Assembly (NCBI GenBank): GCA_031323845.1
Contig: JAVIYP010000003.1
Span: 1 to 64,000 of the forward strand
From: PUPG01 sp031323845
GTDB taxonomy: Bacteria > Bacteroidota > Bacteroidia > Bacteroidales > UBA7960
Direction: 5' to 3'
DNA length: 64,000 nt
The position numbers and the translations under genes were made by a program. Below are positions 7,621 through 15,758 of the stretch, piece by piece; position 1 is the stretch's first letter, and every line of letters begins with the position of its first letter. Below the pieces are notes generated by a model. The model saw only the letters and a list, made by a program, of their open reading frames with translations. It was not told the DNA's origin and did not search any database.

Positions 7621-7888
7621 GGAAAGCGAAGCGGACTCTGCTTTGCACGTGCTGAAGTACTACCCCACGATGTTCTTGTTGTTATTTTGATTTCCCTGGA
7701 GGCAGGAAGGATGCCATAGCTTCCTGAGGTCGTAAAGCTAAGCAAAATATAGTGTTTTACGGATGATAGAAATCTCTACAATGTTAATAAAATCATTTTC
7801 CTGAAAAGAATAACTCTTTGTGTAATTAGTTTTCAGGCAATTATCATTCTCCGATACTTTTCGCCTTTGATAACGAATCGTTGCCAGG
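7621..7888. other. Gene-free stretch between dsrC promoter and methyltransferase
   Basis: No gene recognised. A perfect 7-bp hairpin (CAGGAAG/CTTCCTG, 7703-7726) is present but lacks a T-run on either strand. The base composition becomes AT-rich toward the restriction-modification genes, which may mark the edge of the acquired segment. Confidence 0.5.
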
Positions 7889-8809
7889 TTAAAAATTTAT
7901 TTTTATTTGTGTTTTTATCGGTGCTATACGTGTGTTGGCTAATTGAATGTAGTCTTTATTAATGTCGTATCCTATATATTTTCTGTTTGACTTTAATGCC
8001 GATATAGCGGTTGTTCCGCTGCCAATAAAAGGATCTAAAACAATGTCTCCAACAAAAGAATACAACTGAATAAGTCTGTATGGAAGCTCTTCAGGAAATG
8101 GAGCTGGATGTCCAATTCGTTTAGCACTTTCAGCATTCATATTCCATATTGATTTTGTCCACTCCATAAATTGTTGTTTACTAATTGAGTTTTCTTTTTT
8201 AGATTTTTCTCTTTTGTAATCTCCTTTTGAAAAAACCAAAATATATTCATGTATATCCCTCAATATTGGGTTTGCAGCACTTTGCCAGCTACCCCATGCT
8301 GTTGAAGGGCTAGCACTTGCTGCTTTGTTCCATATTATTTCGCCTCTCATATTAAAACCAATATCAATCATTATTTGCGAAATATAATCTGATAATGGGA
8401 TATAGGGTTTTCTTCCTAAATTAGCGACATTAATACATGCGCGGCCTCCATTGATCAAGACTCTATATGTCTCTTTGAATGAATTTCTTAGTAATTGTAA
8501 ATATTCGTTAAGCGTTAGATCATCGTCGTATTCTTTTGAGACATTGTAGGGGGGGGATGTGATCATTAATTGGATGGAATTATCAGGCAATTCTTTCATG
8601 TCTTCAGCTGTACCATGAATTATTGTATTCAACAATTCTGCCGGACACTGGTTTTCAAACTTTTCATTTATTCTCTCCTTTTTAAGCTCCGTGTAAAGCT
8701 TAGAGTTATAAAACTTTGAAGAATCGTGGTTTATTCTCCCATTTGTGCCAAATGCACTTGTGGCTGTTCCTTTATTCTTGATTATTCTTGTTCCCATAGC
8801 TCGACCCAT
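7889..8809 (-). CDS. Type II DNA methyltransferase (N4/N6 amino type)
   Basis: 306 residues, N6_N4_Mtase family, transferring a methyl group from S-adenosylmethionine to an exocyclic amino group of adenine or cytosine. Motif IV, TSPPYN (Ser85-Pro86-Pro87-Tyr88), comes before motif I, DPFIGSGTT (around residue 257), the beta-type order. SPPY is commoner in N4-cytosine enzymes, but base specificity cannot be read safely. The start overlaps the end of the upstream restriction-enzyme gene by 28 bp, so the two are translationally coupled. The DNA is much richer in A+T than its surroundings. Its coding strand has a run of eight C residues exactly at the SPPY codons, so slippage there would inactivate the enzyme. 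Confidence 0.92.
   Translation of the reverse strand: MGRAMGTRIIKNKGTATSAFGTNGRINHDSSKFYNSKLYTELKKERINEKFENQCPAELLNTIIHGTAEDMKELPDNSIQLMITSPPYNVSKEYDDDLTLNEYLQLLRNSFKETYRVLINGGRACINVANLGRKPYIPLSDYISQIMIDIGFNMRGEIIWNKAASASPSTAWGSWQSAANPILRDIHEYILVFSKGDYKREKSKKENSISKQQFMEWTKSIWNMNAESAKRIGHPAPFPEELPYRLIQLYSFVGDIVLDPFIGSGTTAISALKSNRKYIGYDINKDYIQLANTRIAPIKTQIKINF
8549..8556 (-). repeat. C8 homopolymer tract in methyltransferase catalytic motif
   Basis: Eight consecutive C residues on the coding strand, read TCC CCC CCC TAC for Ser-Pro-Pro-Tyr of motif IV. Tracts of this length can slip during replication; a one-base change would frameshift the gene before its SAM-binding motif. Confidence 0.85.
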
Positions 8810-9417
8810 CTTTTAAAAGGCTTAAAATCTAACACTTCTTTTTTCCAGTCAATTTCAATTTTCAAGGTTATATCATGGTTCAGCAGTTCTCGAACTGCAT
8901 TTCTGCTCAATTCAATTCCTCGTGGATTAGTTCCAGGTGTTGGAAGCTTTATGTAATTTTCACGTTTTATCTTTTCAAGAATATCATTTTGAGCCTTTTT
9001 AGGAATAAAATAAAACCCCCCACCATTATTCCAATTTATATGGATATATATCATATCACATTTCGGCACGTATGAGTAAAAAAACTCTTTTGATTTTTCA
9101 GCATCAACAGTCCAAATTAACTTGACTCCTGTTGGATTTGTTCCTGTTATTGTTTTTATCGATATTGGTATATCAAAAACCTTAACATCAATCTCAGGCT
9201 CAGTTACAGGAATTTCTGTTTCAACATTTTCTTCACCAAATTTGTGTATTAAAAAAGCTACGATAATTCTTTCTCTAATAGAGCCGACCTCCATTCCGAT
9301 TTTACCAGCCCTTGAGCTTTCAAGTTCAGCAATATGAAACAATCCTGGAAGTTTTTTTCTGATTTTGATGATAGATTCCGATTCTTTAAAAATATCTTGT
9401 ATCGATTGCATATTCAT
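8782..9417 (-). CDS. Type II restriction endonuclease (PD-(D/E)xK type, possibly ThaI-like)
   Basis: 211 residues, first gene of a two-gene operon with the methyltransferase; position and overlap are the main evidence. A plausible nuclease core is visible: GMEVGSIRERII (Glu43) followed by EPEIDVKV (Asp77) and then SIKT (Lys88), fitting a PD-(D/E)xK active site with a variant (S/E)xK half. Overall character reminds me of the ThaI family (CGCG-cutting), but this is from memory of length and style and needs a search. AT-rich codon use is shared with the partner gene and differs from the flanking genome, indicating recent acquisition. Expressed from a predicted promoter at 9431-9438. Confidence 0.7.
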   Translation of the reverse strand: MNMQSIQDIFKESESIIKIRKKLPGLFHIAELESSRAGKIGMEVGSIRERIIVAFLIHKFGEENVETEIPVTEPEIDVKVFDIPISIKTITGTNPTGVKLIWTVDAEKSKEFFYSYVPKCDMIYIHINWNNGGGFYFIPKKAQNDILEKIKRENYIKLPTPGTNPRGIELSRNAVRELLNHDITLKIEIDWKKEVLDFKPFKRWVELWEQE

Positions 9418-9430
9418 CTAATTTTTATAT

Positions 9431-9438
9431 CAAAGGTA
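9431..9438 (-). promoter_or_regulatory. Predicted -7 box of the restriction-modification operon
   Basis: On the minus strand TACCTTTG matches TAnnTTTG and lies 14 bp upstream of the endonuclease start codon. No separate C-protein gene or control box was seen. Confidence 0.5.
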
Positions 9439-9561
9439 CTCAATTTTGCAAGCATTTATTTTAAATCTCCAGCAAAACATTTCAACATTCCAAGAAAAAC
9501 GGTCATTTTTTATTAGCCCATGACTGGGAATTAGCGATTGTTTTTTCTTAATTTTGCCTTC

Positions 9562-10080
9562 ATGCAAATCTATGAAAAAAAAAATAATACGTGTGTTTCT
9601 GTCCTGGTCTTCGCCACCATGCTGGGCATGATGCTGTTCACCGCCTGCACCGACGATGAGGTGTGCGAGGAGGTTACCGCCAATGAGCTGCGCATCGGGT
9701 TTTATCTTTTCGGTGAAGAAAGCGACACACGGATCTTCCTGGATGATCTTACCGTTTTTGCCCTTGAGCGGCCCGGCCAGCTCATCTATGACCGGCAAGA
9801 AAATGTTGCCGTCATTGAGCTGCCCCTGAACCCCGCGGAAGATCACAGTGCCTTTGTGCTGATGTTTGACCAGAAAACCGACACCCTGCGACTTACCTAC
9901 AAACGTGAAGAACATATGATCTCCGTTGAGTGCGGATTCACTCTTTTTTTTGACATCACCGGGGTCGAATACACCACCAGTCACATTCAATTAATATCGA
10001 CCGCCACCAATTATGTAACCAACAGCTTTGATGAACATCTTAAAGCCTATGTTCCGGATCCGGGGCCTGTTATCGACTAA
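9562..10080 (+). CDS. DUF6452-like lipoprotein
   Basis: 172 residues from the ATG at 9562. A longer reading from TTG 9538 would overlap the -7-like TAATTTTG at 9549-9556 and is rejected. The N-terminus has a hydrophobic stretch ending MLFTACTDD, a lipoprotein signal with the lipobox cysteine at about residue 29. The rest is a beta-rich domain with two patterns (ALERPGQLIYDRQENVA and EEHMISVECGFTLFFDI) that I associate with DUF6452, a Bacteroidales family of unknown function. The gene overlaps the following DUF6048-like gene by about 50 bp, a pairing common in Bacteroidales and suggesting a joint envelope role. Function unknown. Confidence 0.7.
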   Translation: MQIYEKKNNTCVSVLVFATMLGMMLFTACTDDEVCEEVTANELRIGFYLFGEESDTRIFLDDLTVFALERPGQLIYDRQENVAVIELPLNPAEDHSAFVLMFDQKTDTLRLTYKREEHMISVECGFTLFFDITGVEYTTSHIQLISTATNYVTNSFDEHLKAYVPDPGPVID

Positions 10081-10741
10081 CGGACGGTTGTACCTGACTG
10101 CCTGTCTGTTGACCTATTTCCTGATGATGCCTGCCGGGGTGCATGCGGAACAGGAAACGGACACGCTTTTTGTGCCTTCGGTGAGGTTAGGCCTTGACCT
10201 TTCCGGATTTGCCCGCCAGCTGTTTGAAACGGAGACCCTGCCGGTTGAGTTTTCTGCTGATGTTGAATGGAGGGAGAACTTTTTCATCGCCGCAGAAGGT
10301 GGCTGGCTGACGGTGGATGTAAACCGGGAAACACACCGCTACCAGGCTTCAGGGTATTTCTTCAGGCTTGGTCACGATTTCAGTATTTTCCGGGGTGGTG
10401 CACACAATCCCAATGATGTTTTTCTTGTTTCGTTACGATACGGTTATGGGAGAGTCCGCCATGAAGCGCCGCATATAGTGATCCCTGATCCCTACTGGGG
10501 TGATTATGAAACCTCGCTGAGCTCCGAAGAATATGCCGCACACTGGCTTGAAGCCGGTATCGGCATGAAGGCGGAGGTGCTGAGAAACCTTTTCCTTGGC
10601 TGGAGCCTTCGCGGAAGGGTCCGGATCGCTCATACATCAGACCCCCTTATGCAGCCCTATATTATCAGTGGGTTTGGCAAGTCGGACAACTCGGCGCTGA
10701 TGGTGCACTATTCCATTTACTACCGCATCCCACTTCATTGA
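10031..10741 (+). CDS. DUF6048-like predicted outer-membrane beta-barrel protein
   Basis: About 236 residues from ATG 10031; the codon at 10028 is TTG. A signal peptide ends near VHAEQETD. The remainder alternates amphipathic beta strands with aromatic girdle residues and finishes with an aromatic-rich strand (HYSIYYRIPLH), as in small outer-membrane barrels. The family resemblance is to DUF6048, usually encoded next to DUF6452 in Bacteroidales; the two genes overlap here. No biochemical role is known. It is followed after 19 bp by ligA on the same strand, probably co-transcribed by chance of position. Confidence 0.7.
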   Translation: MNILKPMFRIRGLLSTNGRLYLTACLLTYFLMMPAGVHAEQETDTLFVPSVRLGLDLSGFARQLFETETLPVEFSADVEWRENFFIAAEGGWLTVDVNRETHRYQASGYFFRLGHDFSIFRGGAHNPNDVFLVSLRYGYGRVRHEAPHIVIPDPYWGDYETSLSSEEYAAHWLEAGIGMKAEVLRNLFLGWSLRGRVRIAHTSDPLMQPYIISGFGKSDNSALMVHYSIYYRIPLH

Positions 10742-10760
10742 TACTGAAAAGCTCCTGCTT

Positions 10761-12815
10761 ATGAATATAGAAAAAGCCCGCGCAAGAGTCAGGGAACTGA
10801 CCGATCAGCTGAACGAACACAACTACAACTATTATGTGCTTGCCCGGCCAACGATCAGCGATTATGCCTTTGACATGATGCTGGAGGAGCTGATTAGCCT
10901 GGAGCAGCAATTTCCGGAGTTGCTTGACAAGAACTCTCCATCGCAGCGTGTGGGCGGCCAGGTAACCAAAAAATTCCCGGCCCGCAGGCACAAATACCCT
11001 ATGTTGTCGCTGGGCAACACCTACAGCAAGGAGGAACTGGTTGACTTCGACAGGCGCGTGGCCAAATTGCTGCAAACGGACTACGAATACGTTTGCGAAC
11101 TTAAGTTTGACGGTGTGGCCATCAGCCTCACCTATGAGAACGGGGCTTTGGAAAGGGCGGTAACACGCGGTGATGGTGTTCAGGGGGATGAGGTTACCGG
11201 AAATATCAAAACCATCGGGAGCATACCTCTCAGGCTGAAGGCCGGCGACATTCCCGCTGCTTTTGAGGTGCGCGGAGAGGTGTTTATGCCGCATGCCAGC
11301 TTTCTGCAGCTTAACCGGGAAAAGGAAGGCAAGGGCGAACAGACCTTTGCCAATCCGCGCAATGCCGCGGCGGGAAGCCTGAAACTCCAGGACCCCGCAC
11401 TGGTGGCAAAACGTAAGCTCGACTGTTTTATGTATGGTTTTCTTTCTGAAGAAAAAAACTTTGATACGCACTGGCAAAGTCTTGAAGCCCTCGGGCGATG
11501 GGGATTCAAAGTGTGCACCTACAGGGAGCACTGCAGCAACCTCTCAGAGGTGTTCGCCTTTATCAAAGCCATGGAAGAAAAGCGGGCTCACCTGCCGTTT
11601 GACATTGACGGAGTGGTGATCAAGGTCAACAGTTTTGCACAACAGCAAACACTGGGGTTCACGAGCAAGTTTCCGCGCTGGGCGATTTCGTACAAGTTCA
11701 AGGCTGAAAAGGGACTGACGCACCTGCTCGACGTAGCCTACCAGGTAGGCCGTACCGGCGCCGTTACGCCGGTGGCGGTACTGGAAGCTGTGCCTATTGC
11801 AGGATCTGTCGTAAAACGGGCCTCGCTGTATAATGCTGATAAGATGCATGAGCTGGACCTTCATTATGATGATGCGGTGTTTGTTGAAAAAGGGGGCGAC
11901 ATCATTCCCAAGATCACAGGGGTGGACCGGTCGCAGCGAAAATCGGATGCCCGCCCGGTTTCTTTTATCACACACTGCCCCGAATGCAACACCCGCCTGA
12001 AACGTGAAGACGGAGAAGCCGTGCATTATTGTCCGAACACTGCAAGCTGCCCTCCCCAGATACAAGGCAAGATCGAACACTTCGCAAGCCGGCGCGCCAT
12101 GAACATCGAAAGCCTCGGCCAGGGCAAAACAGAACTGCTAATCAGCAAAAAAAAGATCAGCAACATCGCCGACCTGTATGCACTTTCCTACCATGACCTG
12201 ATCGGCCTTGAAAAAACCATTGTTGATCCGCTGACGCAAAAAGCAAAGAAGGTAAGCTTCAGGGACAAAACGGTGAAAAATCTGTTATTTGCCCTTGATA
12301 CTTCCAGGCAGGTGCCTTTTGAAAGGGTTCTCTACGCTCTTGGCATCAGGCATTTGGGTGAAACTATGGCCAAAAAACTGGCACAGCACTTTGGCAGCCT
12401 TGAAGCGCTTATGAACGCCTCTTATGAGGAGCTGATCGCAGTGGATGAGGTGGGAGAGAAGATGGCCGCAAGCATACTGGATTATTTTGATGACCTTCAG
12501 AATATGCAGATCCTTGATCGACTGCGCCGGGCCGGACTGAAATTCAGCATCGAAAAGCAGAGCGGGGCCGGAGCTTCGGAGGCACTCAGCGGCAAGTCTT
12601 TTGTTGTATCGGGTGTTTTTGAAAAGTATTCGCGTGATGGGATTAAGGCGCTGATTGAGCAACACGGCGGCGATGTAAAAGGCAGCCTTTCGGCAAAAAC
12701 GTCCTACCTGGTTGCCGGGGAAAACATGGGTCCTGAAAAGCGAAAGAAGGCTGCGAGCCTGAATATCCCCATTATTACTGAGAAAGAACTGGAAGCGCTG
12801 ATTGGCCTCAGCTGA
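10761..12815 (+). CDS. ligA: NAD-dependent DNA ligase
   Basis: 684 residues, the usual length. Domain Ia and the adenylation domain come first, with the active-site lysine in CELKFDGVAISL (about residue 117). The OB fold and the four-cysteine zinc finger (HCPECNTRL...HYCPNTASCP, about residues 405-430) follow. A helix-hairpin-helix domain around residues 510-580 and a C-terminal BRCT domain (SGKSFVVSGVFEKYSRDGIK) complete it. The enzyme seals nicks in replication and repair using NAD+. The 3' end overlaps the convergent LolD-like gene by 8 bp and no terminator is evident between them. Confidence 0.97.
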   Translation: MNIEKARARVRELTDQLNEHNYNYYVLARPTISDYAFDMMLEELISLEQQFPELLDKNSPSQRVGGQVTKKFPARRHKYPMLSLGNTYSKEELVDFDRRVAKLLQTDYEYVCELKFDGVAISLTYENGALERAVTRGDGVQGDEVTGNIKTIGSIPLRLKAGDIPAAFEVRGEVFMPHASFLQLNREKEGKGEQTFANPRNAAAGSLKLQDPALVAKRKLDCFMYGFLSEEKNFDTHWQSLEALGRWGFKVCTYREHCSNLSEVFAFIKAMEEKRAHLPFDIDGVVIKVNSFAQQQTLGFTSKFPRWAISYKFKAEKGLTHLLDVAYQVGRTGAVTPVAVLEAVPIAGSVVKRASLYNADKMHELDLHYDDAVFVEKGGDIIPKITGVDRSQRKSDARPVSFITHCPECNTRLKREDGEAVHYCPNTASCPPQIQGKIEHFASRRAMNIESLGQGKTELLISKKKISNIADLYALSYHDLIGLEKTIVDPLTQKAKKVSFRDKTVKNLLFALDTSRQVPFERVLYALGIRHLGETMAKKLAQHFGSLEALMNASYEELIAVDEVGEKMAASILDYFDDLQNMQILDRLRRAGLKFSIEKQSGAGASEALSGKSFVVSGVFEKYSRDGIKALIEQHGGDVKGSLSAKTSYLVAGENMGPEKRKKAASLNIPIITEKELEALIGLS

Positions 12816-13464
12816 TCCTGCCGTCGTGGATGGTCAGCTTCCGGTCGGCCATGCCGGCCAGGGTCTGGTTGTGGGTTACGATGACGAAGGTTTGTTGGAG
12901 GCTGTCGCGCAGGGTGAAGAACAGTCGGTGCAGCTCTTCAGATGCCTTAGAGTCGAGGTTGCCGCTGGGTTCGTCGGCCAGCACCACCGCCGGGTCGTTG
13001 ACGAGTGCCCTGGCCACCGCCACGCGCTGCTGCTCCCCGCCACTTAGCTCAGAGGGCTTGTGGTCAGCCCTGTCTGCCAAACCCAGCATCTCCAGCAACC
13101 CGGAAGCCCGACGCTCGGCATCGCGCCTGCCGGAACCCGCAATAAAAGCCGGAATGCAGATGTTCTCAAGAGCGGTAAATTCAGGCAGCAAATGATGAAA
13201 CTGAAACACAAAACCGATATTCCGGTTCCTGAAATCAGACAACTGACGGTCGTTTAATCCGCGGACGTCTTTTCCGCCAATGACAACCTGACCAAGGTCG
13301 AAACGATCGAGTGTGCCGAGAATGTGCAGCAAGGTGGTTTTGCCGGCTCCGGAAGCACCCACAACGGATACAATCTCTCCCTTTTCAATCTGAAGACTGA
13401 TGCCTTTCAGCACTTCAAGTGTGCCGTATGACTTATGAATGTTTACTGCGCTTATCATCATCAC
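12808..13464 (-). CDS. lolD: ABC transporter ATP-binding protein, LolD-like
   Basis: 218 residues with Walker A GASGAGKTT, Q-loop FVFQFHHLLPEFTALEN, signature LSGGEQQRVAVARAL and Walker B VLADEPSGNLD. The FQFHHLLPEFTALEN sequence and the short length are characteristic of LolD, the ATPase that powers release of lipoproteins from the inner membrane, rather than MacB. No LolC/E-like permease is adjacent, which is common in Bacteroidota where lol genes are scattered. The start is at one of three consecutive Met codons. The upstream intergenic region carries a mosaic repeat and is shared with a divergent gene. Confidence 0.85.
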   Translation of the reverse strand: MMMISAVNIHKSYGTLEVLKGISLQIEKGEIVSVVGASGAGKTTLLHILGTLDRFDLGQVVIGGKDVRGLNDRQLSDFRNRNIGFVFQFHHLLPEFTALENICIPAFIAGSGRRDAERRASGLLEMLGLADRADHKPSELSGGEQQRVAVARALVNDPAVVLADEPSGNLDSKASEELHRLFFTLRDSLQQTFVIVTHNQTLAGMADRKLTIHDGRIS

Positions 13465-13558
13465 CAGCTTTGGTTACTGTCCGCTTCACCGCAAGCCCTC
13501 CTGCTGTTATCTCACCAGGCAGGCTTCCCCGCGAAGATAAGCAAAAACCTTCATTCAT

Positions 13559-13673
13559 AAAGCTAAAAGCCAAAGGCAAAAATGGAGAAAATGAAAAGTG
13601 AAAAGTGAAAAATACCTGTAACATGACAAATCTTCACATTTGCACATCTGCACATTTTCACATCTGCACATCT
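13559..13673. repeat. Mosaic intergenic repeat, copy in divergent lolD / 13.75-kb gene region
   Basis: Modules in order: AGCTAAAAGCCAAAGGC, GAAAATGAAAAGTGAAAAGTG, a short spacer, then TTTGCACATCTGCACATTTT and CACATCTGCACATCT. The reverse complement of the same modules in the same relative order is found at about 33549-33664. The last octamer merges into the left arm of the operator element at 13669. The rest of the gap 13465-13751 holds nothing else recognised. Confidence 0.85.
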
Positions 13674-13729
13674 ATTTTTTTCATGCATCTGTGTGTAATC
13701 TCGCATGAAAAAAATTTCATGTAAATTTG
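13669..13729 (+). promoter_or_regulatory. Nested-palindrome operator-promoter (copy 2)
   Basis: Left arm, TCTGTGTGT core, then CGCATGAAAAAAATTTCATG and the -7 box TAAATTTG (13722-13729), 22 bp before the start of the gene at 13752. The left arm differs from that of copy 1 by three bases in nineteen. The palindrome CATGAA/TTCATG lies immediately upstream of the -7 box as in the other two copies. Confidence 0.72.
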
Positions 13730-13751
13730 GAGAAAGAAGTTTATAAGGCAG

Positions 13752-14798
13752 ATGCACAGGTTTATTAAAACGGTTTTCTATATCATGGCCCTGCCCCTGG
13801 CTGTGATCCTGTTGATCCTCTTGCATGCTCATCTTACGCTTTATAATCCTCCGCCACAAAAAATACTCCATCAGGAAGTGGACGCAGTGCTGACCAATCA
13901 TACCGATACCTTTGGTCTGATGACCTGGAACCTGGGGTACGCCGGGCTGGGCGACGACATGGATTTCTTCTATGACGGGGGCCGGCAGGTGCGGACCAGC
14001 CGTGAACGGACTATGGAGAACCTTTCGGCTATCGGGCAATTCATACAGTCGCATCAGCGCCTTGACTTTTTTCTTTTCCAGGAAGCGGACCAGGGATCCC
14101 GGAGATCCTATCGTATCCACATGCCCGACAGTATTTCCCGGGTGCTGCCTGATGCCCATCTGGCTTTCGGCAAAAACTATGACGTCCGCTTTGTTCCTGT
14201 GCCCTGGTATGCGCCTATGGGCAGGGTATTGTCGGGCGTGCTGACGGCCAGTCACCCGAAACCTTCCGAAGTCGTGCGTTACAGCTACCCCGGCAGCTAT
14301 CCCTACCCCGGCAGCTTGTTCAACCTGCAACGATGCCTGTTGCTGAGCCGCTACCCCCTGACCAACGGAAAGGAGCTGGTACTGATAAACACCCATAACT
14401 CAGCCTTCGATGACGGTGATTTGCGCAAGAAGCAGATGGATTTTCTAAAAAACCTGTTGCTGGATGAATTTGAGAAAGGCAATTATGTGATCGCCGGCGG
14501 TGATTTTAACCAGTGTCCGCCTGCTTTTAAATCCCAATTTTCAGCAAACGTCTTTAATGATGAAAAGGTGATGTACATCCCCGGCGATTTCCTGGAGGAC
14601 TGGCATTTTGTGTACGACCCGGCAGTGCCGACCAACCGGCGTGTGGTGGCGCCTTATGATGCGGAAACCACCAAAACCACCCTGATCGATTTTTTCATCA
14701 TGTCGCCAAACATCAAACCCCTCAGTGTTAAAGGGGTGCATCTTGGGTTCCGCCACAGCGATCACAACCCGGTGCTTTCCGAATTTGTATTGCTATGA
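13752..14798 (+). CDS. Endonuclease/exonuclease/phosphatase-family protein, membrane-anchored
   Basis: 348 residues. A single N-terminal hydrophobic segment (residues ~5-27) is followed by an EEP-fold hydrolase domain with the expected motifs: LMTWNLGYAG, FFLFQEAD (metal-binding Glu), LVLINTHNS, VIAGGDFNQCP (Asp/Asn pair) and the terminal RHSDHNPV (catalytic His). EEP proteins cleave phosphodiester or phosphomonoester bonds in nucleic acids, lipids or inositol phosphates; the substrate cannot be told from sequence. The anchor and exported orientation suggest an envelope or periplasmic substrate rather than DNA repair. The gene has the palindromic operator-promoter 22 bp upstream, shared with dsrC and fabD. 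Confidence 0.85.
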   Translation: MHRFIKTVFYIMALPLAVILLILLHAHLTLYNPPPQKILHQEVDAVLTNHTDTFGLMTWNLGYAGLGDDMDFFYDGGRQVRTSRERTMENLSAIGQFIQSHQRLDFFLFQEADQGSRRSYRIHMPDSISRVLPDAHLAFGKNYDVRFVPVPWYAPMGRVLSGVLTASHPKPSEVVRYSYPGSYPYPGSLFNLQRCLLLSRYPLTNGKELVLINTHNSAFDDGDLRKKQMDFLKNLLLDEFEKGNYVIAGGDFNQCPPAFKSQFSANVFNDEKVMYIPGDFLEDWHFVYDPAVPTNRRVVAPYDAETTKTTLIDFFIMSPNIKPLSVKGVHLGFRHSDHNPVLSEFVLL

Positions 14799-14911
14799 AA
14801 ACAGATAGTGCCGCTCGCATGCAGGCTTTTTATACCAGGGAAAATGATTAAAAACATAAAAATCCTCAAAAACAATCAACATCAGTTATCAATAAGTATA
14901 ACCTGAAGCAT

Positions 14912-15736
14912 ATGAAACAATACAACGAAACTTTTCAGCGGTTCTGGGACACCTACAGCAGTCAGAACCCTTCGGCCAAACGCATCCACGCACTTTTCAC
15001 CACGCTTGGTGAGGAGGTCGTGCATGACCATATTGCGTTGCGTACCTTCAACGACCCGAGGATGAATATCGATGTGGTGGCCAAAGTGTTTACCGACAAC
15101 GGTTATGAAGCCCGGGGTACTTACGACTTTAAGGCCAAGAAAGTCTTTGGCAAACACTTCGAACATAAAACCGACCCTGAGGCTCCGAAGGTGTTCATCA
15201 GCGAGTTGCTCCTGGAGCAATTCAGCGACTTCCTCCGGCAAACGGTCAATGAAAAGCTCGACAGCCTTCCTGATGAAGCTTACCGCGACCCCATGCTGGT
15301 GTTTGGAGGCAGTATCTGGGGCGAAATATCGCTGGATACCTACAACAAGCTTCGTGAAGAGAGTGAGTATGCTGCCTGGACGCTGGTGTACGGTTACAGG
15401 GCCAATCATTTTGCCATTAAGGTGAATGCACTGAAAAATTTCGGCAGTTTACAGGATGTTAATGCTTTTATTAAAGACAACGGTTATCTGATGAATACCT
15501 CTTCGGGGAATGAGATCTACGGAGCGCCTGAAGAATTGCTGGAGCAGTCGGCCACAAGAGCCGAAATACGGGAAGTGCGTTTCACCGACGGAATGCATAA
15601 GATACCGTCCTGTTTTTATGAATTCACGCTGAGGTATCCAGATGCCGACGGGCTTTTATATCCGGGTTTCAAAGCGGCCAATGCCGACAAGATCTTTGAA
15701 AGCACCAATTTTTACCGGGCCGGAGAGGCGATGTAA
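14912..15736 (+). CDS. DUF1338 protein, predicted 2-oxoadipate dioxygenase/decarboxylase (HglS-like)
   Basis: 274 residues, the short version of the DUF1338 family. Family members shown to work (HglS of Pseudomonas putida and a plant homologue) convert 2-oxoadipate to D-2-hydroxyglutarate with loss of CO2, using Fe(II) and O2. Plausible metal ligands are His40 (DHIALRTF), His166 (YRANHFAIKVN) and Glu237 (CFYEFTLRYP). An FAD/Fe-S dehydrogenase gene of the D-2-hydroxyglutarate type begins 22 bp downstream, so the two would carry 2-oxoadipate through to 2-oxoglutarate, the end of a lysine breakdown route. Upstream lysine-catabolic genes are not in the window. Assignment of substrate is by family and context. 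Confidence 0.8.
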   Translation: MKQYNETFQRFWDTYSSQNPSAKRIHALFTTLGEEVVHDHIALRTFNDPRMNIDVVAKVFTDNGYEARGTYDFKAKKVFGKHFEHKTDPEAPKVFISELLLEQFSDFLRQTVNEKLDSLPDEAYRDPMLVFGGSIWGEISLDTYNKLREESEYAAWTLVYGYRANHFAIKVNALKNFGSLQDVNAFIKDNGYLMNTSSGNEIYGAPEELLEQSATRAEIREVRFTDGMHKIPSCFYEFTLRYPDADGLLYPGFKAANADKIFESTNFYRAGEAM

Positions 15737-15758
15737 TATACGTTAAAGGAATACTGTT

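Noticed and set aside
13563..14396. 277-residue minus-strand frame opposite the EEP gene
   Set aside because: It is antisense to a gene with clear catalytic motifs and runs through the mosaic repeat; no family motif seen.
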